Shown: positions 7,856 through 16,569, numbered from the stretch's first letter. The stretch is 64,000 bases of DNA from JAUIJL01 sp965366625 (GCA_965366625.1 CBDUGP010000033.1:1-64000), one strand, 5' to 3'. The notes: generated from the letters alone by a model not told the origin. Numbers and translations: made by a program.

Positions 7856-10588
7856 ATGCAGAATCTATTGAGTAGTTCAGCGGAACGAAAACCTGAGAAG
7901 CCCCCCGTGGGCACGGTGGAGGAGCATCGTTTCACGGCCTGGATTCGATTGTTGTCTGCCGGCGACGAGCCGAGCTCGGGGGATTTCGACGACGTTTGGA
8001 CGTTGCTTCGCCACTGGGTGCGGCGTGCACTTCAGCGTCGGGGCATGTGGGATCGGCGTCCGATTTATTTGGGTATCGTCGGTTCCGGAAGCTGGGTGCG
8101 ACACGACACCGCGGACGATGAAGGGGTGCCGAAAGGCGGCACCCGTGATGCCTTGGACGAGCTGGTTCATGAGGTTTACGTCGAGGTGTTCGTCAAGCGC
8201 TTGCCGACCCTGTCGCGTTATGTGAAACGGGGCCGGACCGTGGAGGCGGTGGTGCGCCGAGCCATCGACCAAGCGATTCACGAACGACAATCCGCCCGGG
8301 ATCCACTGGGCCAGCGGCTTTATCAATGGCTTCGGTCGGCGGCCCAAATGGGAATCGATCGCGGGCTGATCACCCTGCTCGACGGCGGGGCGAAGATTCA
8401 ATCGGCGAGTGTGTTGCACATCGGCGGCATGCAGCCGGACGGTCCGTCGGCGATCGCCGATCTCGATGTTCATATTCGTTTGTGGAACGACGACCTGTTC
8501 GTCGATTGGCTGACGGCCAAGGGGCGAGAGTCCGAGCAGGTGGTGGCGCGGCTGTCGGATCTGTTGCTCGACCTGCCCCGCCACGGCATCGACATCGTGC
8601 GATTCGAAGTGTTGGTCAAGGCCCTGACCCTGGATACGCGCTCGCGTTTGGCGGTCCTTTTTCAAGATTGGCAACCGTTGGCGCGCATTTGGTCGACCGG
8701 GGAAGCGGATGCAGACTCGGAGCATCCGGGGGCTTGGGACGATCCGCGCCTGGTCGAGGAAGCGCGGGATCGATTCCAGGCTCTGGCGGGTTGTGTGGAG
8801 CAGAGAATCGACGGGGTCCACGCCCAGCGTCGAACCCGGGAGCAACTGCGTCGGCTTTGGCGTTTGCTGGGGGTCTGGGCTCGGGCAGCGGCCACCGGTC
8901 CGGGGTCGAGCCGAGATTGCGGATTCTCAGATCTATTCAGCGGTGACGGGTTTCCCAGTGATCGAGAGCTCGGTCGGCTGTTGTCCCTGCGCCACGACCG
9001 GGTCAAGGATCTGATGATCACGTTGAAGCGGGAGATCCGACCCTGTCTGGAGAGCACCCAAGGCAAGAATCTTGCTAACCTTGCAACTAGCGTTTTTGAT
9101 TCCAGCCCCGATCTCGACCTTGATTCCGACCTTGATTCCGACCTTGATTCCGACCTCGAACGATCAAAGGAGCCTCTGCACATGAGCCCGTCCGGCGATT
9201 TTCGTCAGCAGCTGTTGGCCCGCAGTGTGGCGGCAGCGCGGGGCCATGGGCAATCGGGTGTGGTCGAGATCTCCGCGACCGGCAGCTCCCTAGAAGTCGG
9301 TCAGCTGTGGGATTTCGGGCCATCGTCTGGGGCGGATGCGGAATGGTTGATCTTGGATGCCGACGGCGACCGAAAGCTTTTAGTGCCCGTGGACGGTGAG
9401 CCCTGGCAAGGCTCTCGGGACGTTCGACCCCAGGTTGAGCCGCCGTTTGAGGGCTTGGTCGCTCGAATGGGATTGGGTTTTTGGACCGACGCATCGGTCC
9501 TGCCGGGAACGCGGTCGGCCACCTGGGCGCAAGACGTGTTGGAGCCCTTGCGGGAATATCGATCCCGAGTTTTGGACGGCGTGTCCGAGGCGTCCGCCAA
9601 CGCTCAGGAGGGCGCACACGAGGGCACCTACGACGACGTCCACGACGACGCTTGGGAAACCGACGTCGATCCGGACTATCAATTGTGGGTCCGGGCCCTG
9701 GACCAGGATCGCCGACGATGGGTCGCCGAATTGGGCGGTGAACTCGACTATGTCTTCCAAGCCGAGGCCTTCCAAGCGGAGCCCGCCACCCGCGTGGAGC
9801 GGCGGGTAGCCCCATCGGCTGTGGAGCAGAAGCTCCAGGATTCGAAGCCTCCGAAGCCGATCTCGTGGGTCGCTCACGATGAACTCGGGTTCGACGTAGT
9901 GGCTGAATCGTCTCCGGGATGGGGTCCGAGCGTGAGATCCCTGGCCATGGCGGCTTCGATTCTTGTCGCGGTGGGGGCCGGCATGTTGGTGGGAAGGCTG
10001 TTGGACGATCCCCAGCTCGACCCCCGTTGGACGCAAGCCGAAGAGCTCCGTCAACAGCTCGAAGCCGAAAACCAAGAGCTGCGTCAGGATCTCGGTGATT
10101 TGGAAGCCCAATCCGAGCAGTCCCAACAACAGTCCCAACAGCGGTTGGACGAACTCAAGACCCAGACCGAGGCGCAAATCACCGAGATGTTGCAGACCTT
10201 CGAGAACCGGCTGGAAGAGCTCGACGGTCCGGAGCTGGTCACCGGTTGGTTATTCGTACCACCGGGCACCACCCGCGGCGACGGCGATACTCTGACCCTG
10301 GATCCGCAAAGCCGCTCGGTCATGATCCAAGCTCCAGCCATGAACGGAGATCGAATCCGCCTTCTGCGGGTGACACGGGCAGCGGGCAGCTCAGCCCCCA
10401 AGCTCGATCTCATCAGGGAGCTGGAAGTCTCCGGGGTTGCGAGGCATGGGGATTGGGCTTGGAGGGTTCCCCGTCGATTGCTGCCGACCGGTCAGTTCAT
10501 GGTCGAAGTCGTTCGCGACGGTGAGTCGGTGATTCGTTATCGCTTCCAGGTGACCGAACCGCAGGATGAGGAGGATATTTGGCCGTGA
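7856..10588 (+). CDS. Membrane protein: sigma-like N-terminus, anti-sigma-type periplasmic domain
   Basis: 910 residues, not recognised as a named family. Residues about 25-150 resemble a divergent sigma region 2: DELVHEVYVEVF at 101-112, then a helix rich in Arg and RDPLG near 148. Residues about 366-400 (SDRELGRLLSLRHDRVKDL) look like a region 4 helix-turn-helix. An LDSDLDSDL linker sits at about 420-433. A middle domain (about 455-575) is unrecognised. There is one membrane segment at about 693-715, then a Gln/Glu-rich coiled coil (about 722-790). The final ~110 residues, with PPGTTRGDGDTLTL and a PRRLLPTGQFMVEV ending, match the periplasmic domain commonly attached to zinc-finger anti-sigma proteins in Acidobacteriota (from family knowledge). 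Its stop overlaps the start of the kinase gene (GTGA). The sigma assignment is tentative. Confidence 0.8.
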   Translation: MQNLLSSSAERKPEKPPVGTVEEHRFTAWIRLLSAGDEPSSGDFDDVWTLLRHWVRRALQRRGMWDRRPIYLGIVGSGSWVRHDTADDEGVPKGGTRDALDELVHEVYVEVFVKRLPTLSRYVKRGRTVEAVVRRAIDQAIHERQSARDPLGQRLYQWLRSAAQMGIDRGLITLLDGGAKIQSASVLHIGGMQPDGPSAIADLDVHIRLWNDDLFVDWLTAKGRESEQVVARLSDLLLDLPRHGIDIVRFEVLVKALTLDTRSRLAVLFQDWQPLARIWSTGEADADSEHPGAWDDPRLVEEARDRFQALAGCVEQRIDGVHAQRRTREQLRRLWRLLGVWARAAATGPGSSRDCGFSDLFSGDGFPSDRELGRLLSLRHDRVKDLMITLKREIRPCLESTQGKNLANLATSVFDSSPDLDLDSDLDSDLDSDLERSKEPLHMSPSGDFRQQLLARSVAAARGHGQSGVVEISATGSSLEVGQLWDFGPSSGADAEWLILDADGDRKLLVPVDGEPWQGSRDVRPQVEPPFEGLVARMGLGFWTDASVLPGTRSATWAQDVLEPLREYRSRVLDGVSEASANAQEGAHEGTYDDVHDDAWETDVDPDYQLWVRALDQDRRRWVAELGGELDYVFQAEAFQAEPATRVERRVAPSAVEQKLQDSKPPKPISWVAHDELGFDVVAESSPGWGPSVRSLAMAASILVAVGAGMLVGRLLDDPQLDPRWTQAEELRQQLEAENQELRQDLGDLEAQSEQSQQQSQQRLDELKTQTEAQITEMLQTFENRLEELDGPELVTGWLFVPPGTTRGDGDTLTLDPQSRSVMIQAPAMNGDRIRLLRVTRAAGSSAPKLDLIRELEVSGVARHGDWAWRVPRRLLPTGQFMVEVVRDGESVIRYRFQVTEPQDEEDIWP
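9119..9154 (+). repeat. Three 12-bp tandem repeats in the linker
   Basis: CTTGATTCCGAC occurs three times in a row (9119-9130, 9131-9142, 9143-9154), encoding an LDSD repeat between the helix-turn-helix-like segment and the middle domain. This is an expandable acidic linker. Confidence 0.8.
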
Positions 10589-12693
10589 CGCCCGTTTCAC
10601 CCGTTTCACCCGCTTCGCCCGTTTCGCCGGATTGGCAACGCCTCAAAGAGCTGGTGAGTGATGCTCAGGGCCTCGCTTCGGCGGAGCGTCGAGCTTTTCT
10701 CGTAGACGCTTGTGACGGCGACGAGCTGTTGCTGAAGGAAGCCCTCAACCTATTGGGACACGCCGCCGATACGGATGGTTTTCTCAACCAGTCGGCGCTG
10801 CCCGAGGTTGGAGGCGGACCTCTGGAGGCGGGGACCGAGGTGGGTGCCTTCCGCATCGTCTCGCCGATCGGCGCGGGCGGCATGGGTGACGTTTACCTGG
10901 CGGAGCGGGCCGACGGCACCTATGAAGAGCAGGTGGCGGTGAAGGTGATCCGGATGGCCGGCGGGCCGGCGGAGCTCAGGGATCGATTCCTTTCGGAACG
11001 ACGTTTGATGGCCGAGCTGCGTCATCCAAATATCGCCCGCCTGCTCGACGCCGGCTCCCTCGAGGACGGACGCCCTTACTTCGTCATGGAGTTGGTGGAA
11101 GGGGAGCCGATCGACCTCTACTGTGCCCGCCACGGGCTTACTCTGCGCGAGCGGGTCGGTCTGATGATCCAAGTGACCGAGGCCGTGGCCCACGCCCACC
11201 GTCATTTGGTGGTGCATCGAGATCTCAAACCGGGCAATATTTTCGTCACCCACGAGGGCACGCCCAAGCTGCTCGATTTCGGCGTGGCCAAGGATCTCAG
11301 CGAGGTCGGTAAGACCCCCTCGACCCGCCTGTTGGTGCCCATGACCCCCGAATACGCCAGCCCCGAGCAATTGACGGGCGGGCCGGTGACCACCGCCACG
11401 GACGTTTATTCCCTGGGGGTGGTGCTTTACGAGCTGCTCACCGGATCGAGCCCATTCGGCGGCGTCGAGGATCCCATGTCCGGGCGCTCCCAATCGTCAC
11501 CCCCGAGCCGACCGAGTTCTCGGGTGGTGCGCGGCGAGCTGCCGGATCGCAGTCGTTTGCGTCGGCAGCTCGCCGGCGATTTGGACAGCTTGGTGCTCAA
11601 AGCCCTCGATCCCGACCCGAGCCGGCGTTATTCGTCCGTGGAAGCGTTGCAGCGTGACGTACAAAACTTCCTCGAAGGCCTGCCCCTCGAAGCCCGTGGC
11701 GGCCTGCCGTATAGGGTTCAAAAATGGCTGAGACGTCATTGGCAAGGAACCTTGGCGGCAGCGATAGCCGTGGCGTTGGTGGGTGGGTGGTGGCTCGAAC
11801 GGGCGGATCGTCGTTTGGCGGAAACAGAGGCTCGTTTGCAACTTGAGCAAGGAATTCGGGTGGCCGATACCAGCCGGGAGCTCGGGGCCTTTGTGTTCGA
11901 GCTTTTGAAACCCGCAGCTTCGCCCGAAGGCAACAACGCCGCAGCGGTTGAGCTTTTGGATCACACGGCTCACTTGCTCGACGATCCGCAAACTTTCGAA
12001 TCCCAGCGTCTTCTTCGGGCCGCCTTTCAGGGGGCTATCGGCCAGACCTTGCGCCAAATAAACCGGGCGAGCGAAGCGGAGCCGCGCTTGCGGGAATGTC
12101 TCAAGCTGCGCCAAGACGAGCTGCCGGCCGGCCACCTCGACATCGCTCGGGCGGCCAACAACCTGGGGGTCACGCTGCTTCAGTTGAACCGCAGAGAGGA
12201 GGCGGCTCGATATTTCAAACAGGCGGAAAAGATCCTTGTGGGGGTGCCGAGCGACCCGGATAGCGATGAAGTCCGGGCTTCTGTTTGGAGCAACCTAGCG
12301 AGCATTGAAAAGTCGTTCGATCGTTTCGACTCTGCCATCGACTATTTTCGCAAAGCATTGGACGCCAAAATCCAGCTCGATCCCAACAATCACGCCACCG
12401 TAGCCAATGCCCACAAGAACCTGGCGGCCGGCTTATACGCGGGCGGTCGGCTCGACGAAGCCCATGCGCAGCTGGAACTCGCCCTCGAACGATGGAAGCA
12501 AACCGAGCCCGACCTGTGGTACATGTCGAGCATCGACTATTACTTCGGGCTCATTGCCCGTGATCGAGGCGAGGTCGACTCCGCCCGGTCCTTCCTACAA
12601 GCTGCCTACGACACTCGGCTCAGACTCGGCGGGCCGGAGAAGCGAAAGACCGTGGAAGCGAAGGAAGCGTTGGAGTCTCTTCCGTCCGATTGA
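10585..12693 (+). CDS. Membrane Ser/Thr protein kinase with C-terminal TPRs
   Basis: 702 residues from GTG at 10585, which overlaps the upstream TGA; TTG at 10579 is the alternative, and GAGGAGG precedes both. A TPVSPVSPASPVSP leader is followed by the W-containing N-terminal module (WQRLKELV ... GFLNQSAL). In the kinase domain: GAGGMG at 96-101, VAVK lysine 120, HRDLKPGN from 211, DFG at 231-233, ASPEQL, and the D-V-YSLGVVLYEL helix. A membrane segment lies at about 388-404, then TPRs to the end, including an LGVTLLQLNRREEAARYF repeat. It is a complete paralogue of the kinase at 277-2826. Translational coupling to the sigma-like membrane protein implies that the two work together. Confidence 0.93.
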   Translation: MTPVSPVSPASPVSPDWQRLKELVSDAQGLASAERRAFLVDACDGDELLLKEALNLLGHAADTDGFLNQSALPEVGGGPLEAGTEVGAFRIVSPIGAGGMGDVYLAERADGTYEEQVAVKVIRMAGGPAELRDRFLSERRLMAELRHPNIARLLDAGSLEDGRPYFVMELVEGEPIDLYCARHGLTLRERVGLMIQVTEAVAHAHRHLVVHRDLKPGNIFVTHEGTPKLLDFGVAKDLSEVGKTPSTRLLVPMTPEYASPEQLTGGPVTTATDVYSLGVVLYELLTGSSPFGGVEDPMSGRSQSSPPSRPSSRVVRGELPDRSRLRRQLAGDLDSLVLKALDPDPSRRYSSVEALQRDVQNFLEGLPLEARGGLPYRVQKWLRRHWQGTLAAAIAVALVGGWWLERADRRLAETEARLQLEQGIRVADTSRELGAFVFELLKPAASPEGNNAAAVELLDHTAHLLDDPQTFESQRLLRAAFQGAIGQTLRQINRASEAEPRLRECLKLRQDELPAGHLDIARAANNLGVTLLQLNRREEAARYFKQAEKILVGVPSDPDSDEVRASVWSNLASIEKSFDRFDSAIDYFRKALDAKIQLDPNNHATVANAHKNLAAGLYAGGRLDEAHAQLELALERWKQTEPDLWYMSSIDYYFGLIARDRGEVDSARSFLQAAYDTRLRLGGPEKRKTVEAKEALESLPSD

Positions 12694-12719
12694 AATCAGC
12701 CCTGGCCGGATGCGCGGCG

Positions 12720-13016
12720 CTATTTTCTTTTGCGCCAATATTTGGGTATTCGGCGGTCATGAGCCACGGCCAACACGCGAAGATCTCCGTTTTTGAGCGG
12801 GCGATAGAAAATCGAATACGGGAATCGAGACACGACGAGCCTACGAATTGAGCCGTCGATTGTCGGCACGGCTTTAGGAAATTGGCAGGCGAATTGTAGG
12901 CACCGGGTGACCTCGTCTAGAAAATCGGCCCCGAGCCCTTCACTTTCGCGTTCGTAATAGCCGGCGGCCTCGATTAGCTCTTTCTCAGCGCTGGGATTAA
13001 ACCGGGTCGACGTCAA
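12720..13016 (-). CDS. ParE/RelE-family toxin
   Basis: 98 residues with the ParE-type layout: FNPSAEKELIEAAGYYERES at the start, a middle FLDEVTRCLQF helix, then RRLVVSRFPYSIFYRP and the ending AVAHDRRIPKYWRKR. Toxins of this fold act on gyrase (ParE) or ribosome-bound mRNA (RelE); which applies here cannot be told. It overlaps the antitoxin gene by 4 bp, so the two are co-translated. It is convergent with the kinase gene at 10585-12693, which ends 26 bp away. Confidence 0.9.
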   Translation of the reverse strand: MTSTRFNPSAEKELIEAAGYYERESEGLGADFLDEVTRCLQFACQFPKAVPTIDGSIRRLVVSRFPYSIFYRPLKNGDLRVLAVAHDRRIPKYWRKRK

Positions 13017-13246
13017 GAGATACTGGCTCGCGCTTTGCGGAGGACCTCGGCGGCCGGGATGCCTGCTTCGGGATCGTCGCCCATTTCTTGATCGCGGCGA
13101 TGCGCTTCATCGATCCAGGCGGTCAGGATCTCGTCTTCGGGAGGAACCAGACTCTTGACGATGAGTCCCACAAGACTCGCTCGATCCGTAGCTGAAAGCT
13201 CCATCGCCCTCGCTTCGACGTCTTCGATTGCGCTTCTACCGGCCAT
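13013..13246 (-). CDS. Antitoxin of the ParE-type pair (TIGR02574-like)
   Basis: 77 residues, acidic. The order is MELSATDRASLVGLIVKSL, a short DEILTAWIDEAHRRDQEM helix, and GIPAAEVLRKARAS. This is the pattern of the 'putative addiction module component' family, which pairs with ParE-like toxins. It precedes the toxin with a 4-bp overlap. Such antitoxins usually repress their own promoter; no operator is obvious. Confidence 0.88.
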   Translation of the reverse strand: MAGRSAIEDVEARAMELSATDRASLVGLIVKSLVPPEDEILTAWIDEAHRRDQEMGDDPEAGIPAAEVLRKARASIS

Positions 13247-13319
13247 TGAGAACCCCCGGTCAGATCTGAGGTAAGGGCACCGGCGCCCCCGATCTACCCC
13301 TAGAGAATACCGCGCCTTG

Positions 13320-13386
13320 CTCGGTTTGAGAAACGGTGAGATTCACGCCATCAGTGGGGGTGATGAAGTCGGCGATGCGGAAGCTA
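13320..13386 (-). pseudogene. Remnant of a secreted-protease C-terminal domain
   Basis: On the minus strand this translates as SFRIADFITPTDGVNL, matching SVRIADFVTPTEQIRI in the protease at 14428-16569. At DNA level 13354-13386 is nearly identical to the matching stretch around 14608-14640, with three mismatches seen by eye. No start, signal peptide or remaining domain is present. Confidence 0.6.
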
Positions 13387-13394
13387 CGGATAAT

Positions 13395-13445
13395 AGTAAG
13401 ACCGTGGAATCCAAGGAGGAGTTGGAGTCACTGTCTCTAAGGTAG
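13395..13445 (+). pseudogene. Remnant of a TPR-kinase C-terminus
   Basis: In frame, this reads SKTVESKEELESLSLR and stop, against RKTVEAKEALESLPSD and stop at the end of the kinase gene (12646-12693). AAGACCGTGGAA and TTGGAGTC are identical at DNA level. It directly abuts the protease remnant and has no upstream coding sequence. Confidence 0.6.
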
Positions 13446-13531
13446 GCACGCGCGCGCCATCGATAGCGGGTGGCGACGGGACGGGGCCGCCTCGGTTGGC
13501 ACCAGCTCTTGCAGAATGAAAAGGGTGAGGA

Positions 13532-13541
13532 TAAGATCTTA
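13532..13541. promoter_or_regulatory. Possible operator of the VapBC pair
   Basis: TAAGATCTTA is a perfect 10-bp palindrome in an AT-rich patch 68 bp upstream of the antitoxin start. VapBC pairs usually autoregulate through such sites; assignment here is by position only. Confidence 0.3.
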
Positions 13542-13609
13542 CCGTTGTCTTACTTTAGATCTTCGACTCGATGATCAACTTTCCAACCAGGCCTCGGAGG
13601 ATGCTTCGG

Positions 13610-13900
13610 ATGAGCAACGATCCCACCACTCGGTCCCTTCGCTCTTCTTCCCCTGCCTCAGTCCGCCTGTCGACCAAAGGCCAGCTCATCATCCCCAAGT
13701 CGATCCGTGATCGCTACGGCTGGCAGGCCGGCAGCCAACTACTGGTCGAGGATCTAGGGGGTGGGGTTTTGTTGCGGCCCGCCGATGTGGCCGAAACGAC
13801 CCTCGAAGATCTCATCGGATGCGCGGGATACAAGGGCCCGCGGCGAAGTCTCGCCGAGATGGAGGAAGCCATTGCTCGTGGAGCTGGGGAAAGCTCTTGA
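13610..13900 (+). CDS. vapB: VapB-type antitoxin (AbrB/SpoVT fold)
   Basis: 96 residues from ATG at 13610, which has GGAGG 9 nt upstream (ATG at 13601 and 13571 are possible but worse placed). The swapped-hairpin motif is clear: VRLSTKGQLIIPKSIRDRYG, then GWQAGSQLLVEDLGGGVLL. The C-terminal RRSLAEMEEAIARGA helix would neutralise the toxin. Its TGA overlaps the TTG start of the PIN-domain gene, so the pair is translationally coupled. Confidence 0.9.
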   Translation: MSNDPTTRSLRSSSPASVRLSTKGQLIIPKSIRDRYGWQAGSQLLVEDLGGGVLLRPADVAETTLEDLIGCAGYKGPRRSLAEMEEAIARGAGESS

Positions 13901-14304
13901 TCGCCCTCGACACGAATGTGTTGGTACGCATCGTCACCCGTGATGACCCGGAGCAACTGAAGGCTGCCCTCGAGATTTTTCAAAGCGGCCCGGTTTGGGT
14001 CGCCAAGACGGTCCTGCTCGAGCTCGAATGGGTCTTGCGCTATTCCTATGAGTGCGATCGTCGAACGATCCACGACATCCTGGGTAGGTTGTTGGGCTTT
14101 CGCCAACTAATTTTGGAAAGCCGTGATGCTGTTATCCAGGCACGAGATTGGTACGAGGAGGGCATGGACTTCGCGGATGCGCTGCATCTGGCTTCGAGTC
14201 ATGCCGCCGGCAGTTTCGCTACCTTTGATCGCCGATTTGCCAAAGCTGCTGATCGTCTTTTTGGAGATGGCCGGGTAAGGCTGCTCGAAGGGAGAGGGGA
14301 GTAG
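13897..14304 (+). CDS. vapC: VapC-type PIN-domain ribonuclease toxin
   Basis: 135 residues from a TTG start at 13897 overlapping the antitoxin stop (TTGA), with GGGGAAAG just upstream. PIN-domain acidic residues are in place: ALDTNVLVR at the N-terminus (Asp), LLELEWVLR (Glu), MDFADALHLA (Asp) and FATFDRRFAK (Asp). VapC toxins cleave RNA, often tRNA, in a metal-dependent way; the target cannot be read from sequence. It is complete and probably active. Confidence 0.92.
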   Translation: MIALDTNVLVRIVTRDDPEQLKAALEIFQSGPVWVAKTVLLELEWVLRYSYECDRRTIHDILGRLLGFRQLILESRDAVIQARDWYEEGMDFADALHLASSHAAGSFATFDRRFAKAADRLFGDGRVRLLEGRGE

Positions 14305-14427
14305 CGATCCGCCGCCTATGTCGAGAACCGCCGGAGGGCGGCCTCCCGAGCCGCGATCATGTTTGTTTTCCTGACCGAGATAGCGGCGCAACCGCTGTCG
14401 TGGGGACGGCTCCACCATGTCGTTTGC

Positions 14428-16569
14428 CTATGGAGCCACCGCAGACGACCAAGCCGAGAGGTCGCCCGCTTCGAAGCCATCGCTGAACAGCTCACCGCAG
14501 TAGAGACCCGTTGTGCCGTTGGATAGGCGCACGCCGTCGACGGCTGCTTCGATCAAATGGCCTTCGCCCGAGTCGGAGGCGGTGAAGCGGATTCTGATTT
14601 GCTCGGTGGGGGTGACGAAATCGGCGATGCGGACGCTGCGTTCGATCCACTGGCCGTGGACTCTCGGTCCGACGGTTTCGAGGGTTGTCCAGGTTTTGCC
14701 GTTGTCGTTGGAGATCTCGACTTGAAATAGGTCGTCGCTGGAGCCTTGGTCGTCCCACCAGCGCCAATAGTGGAGGTGGGGGTCGGGGCCGCTTGCGTCG
14801 AGTGGCGATGAGGTGAGGCGGGTGGCTCCGCCGTCGACATCTGTATTGCCGCCGGAGTTGAAGGTCAGAAAGGCCTGGCCCGATGAGTCTGCATCCCAGG
14901 GCGGGTCTCCTTCGAGGCCGTAGCCGGACGGCCGGCCTCGCTCCCAAGTGCCGGATTCGAGGCTCGGATCGTCGTCCACGGTCCAACCGAGATCGGACTC
15001 GAAATCATCACGAAAGGTTTCGTCGAGTTCCAGGGCCACAGGGCGGCGATAGGTGCGTCCCGCGTGGTTGTCGGCCGAGAAGGGATGTCTGACGATCAGG
15101 CCGTCTGGGGTTTGCACCTCGAACCGAAAGGTGACGTCGCGGCCACAGGTCAGGGCGGGAAGGGATCCGACAAACACGTCGGCGCCCGATCCCGAGCGGG
15201 CGGGTGGACCGGCGGGTGTCATGGTTACGGGGCGTTCGCCATCGCCGTCGTCATAGAAAAGGGTTGCCGAGGCGGCTTGGGCGGGTCCGCCGAGGCGATC
15301 GAGCACTCGCAGGGAGAGGCGCAATCCGGAGGGCGTGACGAACGTCGGCAAGGACGAATCCAGGACAAGACGTAGCTTGGGCACGCCGTCGGCGCAGATG
15401 CCCGTGGGGTTGGCCAGCGCCGATTGCAGGGCCGGCAGGGTGATCGAGGTGCCGTGATTGGCGCCGCCGGTTTCGGAACAACCCGCGTGGGAGTGAATGC
15501 CGATGACCTCGCCGGAAGGCAGCGCGATGACCGGCGCCCCGGAGTCGCCGCCGGTGGTGTCGATTTGGTAACGCAGGCTGTCCGGCGAGACCACCGTCAG
15601 CGGACCGTCGTGGGTGTGTTGGGCCTGATTCCACGTTTGAGGGGTGCCCTGGGTTCCGTCAACACTGCCGTAGCCGCTGATGCGCAAAATTTGGCCGTCG
15701 GCCGCGACCGGTGGGGTGCCGAGCACGAACGCGCGGCCTTGGGCTTCGAAGGGTGTGAGCTGGGTTTGGCCGTTGGCAAAGGTGCCGAAGTAGAGGAAGT
15801 CGTCGCCTATGCCTTGGTTGGAGAATTGAATCGACGCCGGATCCACTGGATATTGATGCTCGGGTCCGGGGTGATTCACGGTGCCGTCGGCCTCGGAGAG
15901 GGGGACGTTGAATTGCACCACATCAAAACCCGAGCCTTCGCAATGACCGGCGGAAAGGAAACAGGTCTGGTCGTCGTGGATCAGCCAAGCTGTGCAGCCT
16001 TCCGGCATCACCCGGGCAATGCGCTCGTCGTCGCTCAAGGTGCGATCGTCGAGCGCTCCGCAGATGGATTTGCCGGCGCTGCCGAACGGGGGACGGCCGG
16101 CGTCGAGTTCTCGGATGCGGACGCGGCTGGGCTCTGCGTCGGACCCCGGGTCGGGATCCGCGAGAAGCTCGATTCGGACTGTATCGCCATTGAAGTAGGC
16201 GCTCGAATGGCGCCATTGCCGGAGGGATTCGGCGGAGTGGAGCTGAGCCGCGCCGTCGGCCAGGCTGGTGATCTTGAGCCGCGTGGACAAGCCGCCTTTG
16301 TGCTTGCCCAGAGTTGTGGCGGGGTCGAAGTACAGCCGAAGCCAGGTGGTGCCGGGCACCGTGAGGTCTTGGGAATAGACGACGTGGGAATCCACCTTTT
16401 TCTCTTTGGAGCCCCGGGCGTCGGCTCGGCCGTGCACAAGACCTGAGTCGAGCAAGATCTCCCTTCGATCGAAGGGCACGGGCTGTCCGGCGAATGTCAC
16501 CGGAGCCATCGAACTCCACAAGATTCCGGCTCCGAGGAGCCAAAGCATCCTGTTCAAGACACCCGCCAC
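14428..16569 (-). CDS. Secreted trypsin-like serine protease with beta-sandwich tail
   Basis: 713 residues with a signal peptide (LWLLGAGILWSSMAPVTFA). After a ~150-residue N-terminal domain comes a chymotrypsin-fold protease: LSAGHC with His209, DDF with the likely Asp256/257, and TTGGDSGAP with Ser343. Paired Cys (CTAW, CFLSAGHC, CSETGG) suggest disulfides. The C-terminal half holds two beta-sandwich regions: one with RVLDRLGGPAQAASATLF, and one with SGQAFLTFNSGG through VRIADFVTPTEQIRIRF, typical of secreted acidobacterial and myxobacterial proteases. It ends FSDGFEAGDLSAWS, a common tail. GTG at 16569 follows GAGG and overlaps the upstream gene by 16 bp; ATG at 16548 is an alternative. 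A fragment of its last domain lies at 13320-13386. Confidence 0.88.
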   Translation of the reverse strand: MAGVLNRMLWLLGAGILWSSMAPVTFAGQPVPFDRREILLDSGLVHGRADARGSKEKKVDSHVVYSQDLTVPGTTWLRLYFDPATTLGKHKGGLSTRLKITSLADGAAQLHSAESLRQWRHSSAYFNGDTVRIELLADPDPGSDAEPSRVRIRELDAGRPPFGSAGKSICGALDDRTLSDDERIARVMPEGCTAWLIHDDQTCFLSAGHCEGSGFDVVQFNVPLSEADGTVNHPGPEHQYPVDPASIQFSNQGIGDDFLYFGTFANGQTQLTPFEAQGRAFVLGTPPVAADGQILRISGYGSVDGTQGTPQTWNQAQHTHDGPLTVVSPDSLRYQIDTTGGDSGAPVIALPSGEVIGIHSHAGCSETGGANHGTSITLPALQSALANPTGICADGVPKLRLVLDSSLPTFVTPSGLRLSLRVLDRLGGPAQAASATLFYDDGDGERPVTMTPAGPPARSGSGADVFVGSLPALTCGRDVTFRFEVQTPDGLIVRHPFSADNHAGRTYRRPVALELDETFRDDFESDLGWTVDDDPSLESGTWERGRPSGYGLEGDPPWDADSSGQAFLTFNSGGNTDVDGGATRLTSSPLDASGPDPHLHYWRWWDDQGSSDDLFQVEISNDNGKTWTTLETVGPRVHGQWIERSVRIADFVTPTEQIRIRFTASDSGEGHLIEAAVDGVRLSNGTTGLYCGELFSDGFEAGDLSAWSSAVAP

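Noticed and set aside
12720..14304. Prophage or integrative element around the toxin-antitoxin genes
   Set aside because: No integrase, transposase, attachment repeats or phage genes are visible; only gene scraps flank the pairs.
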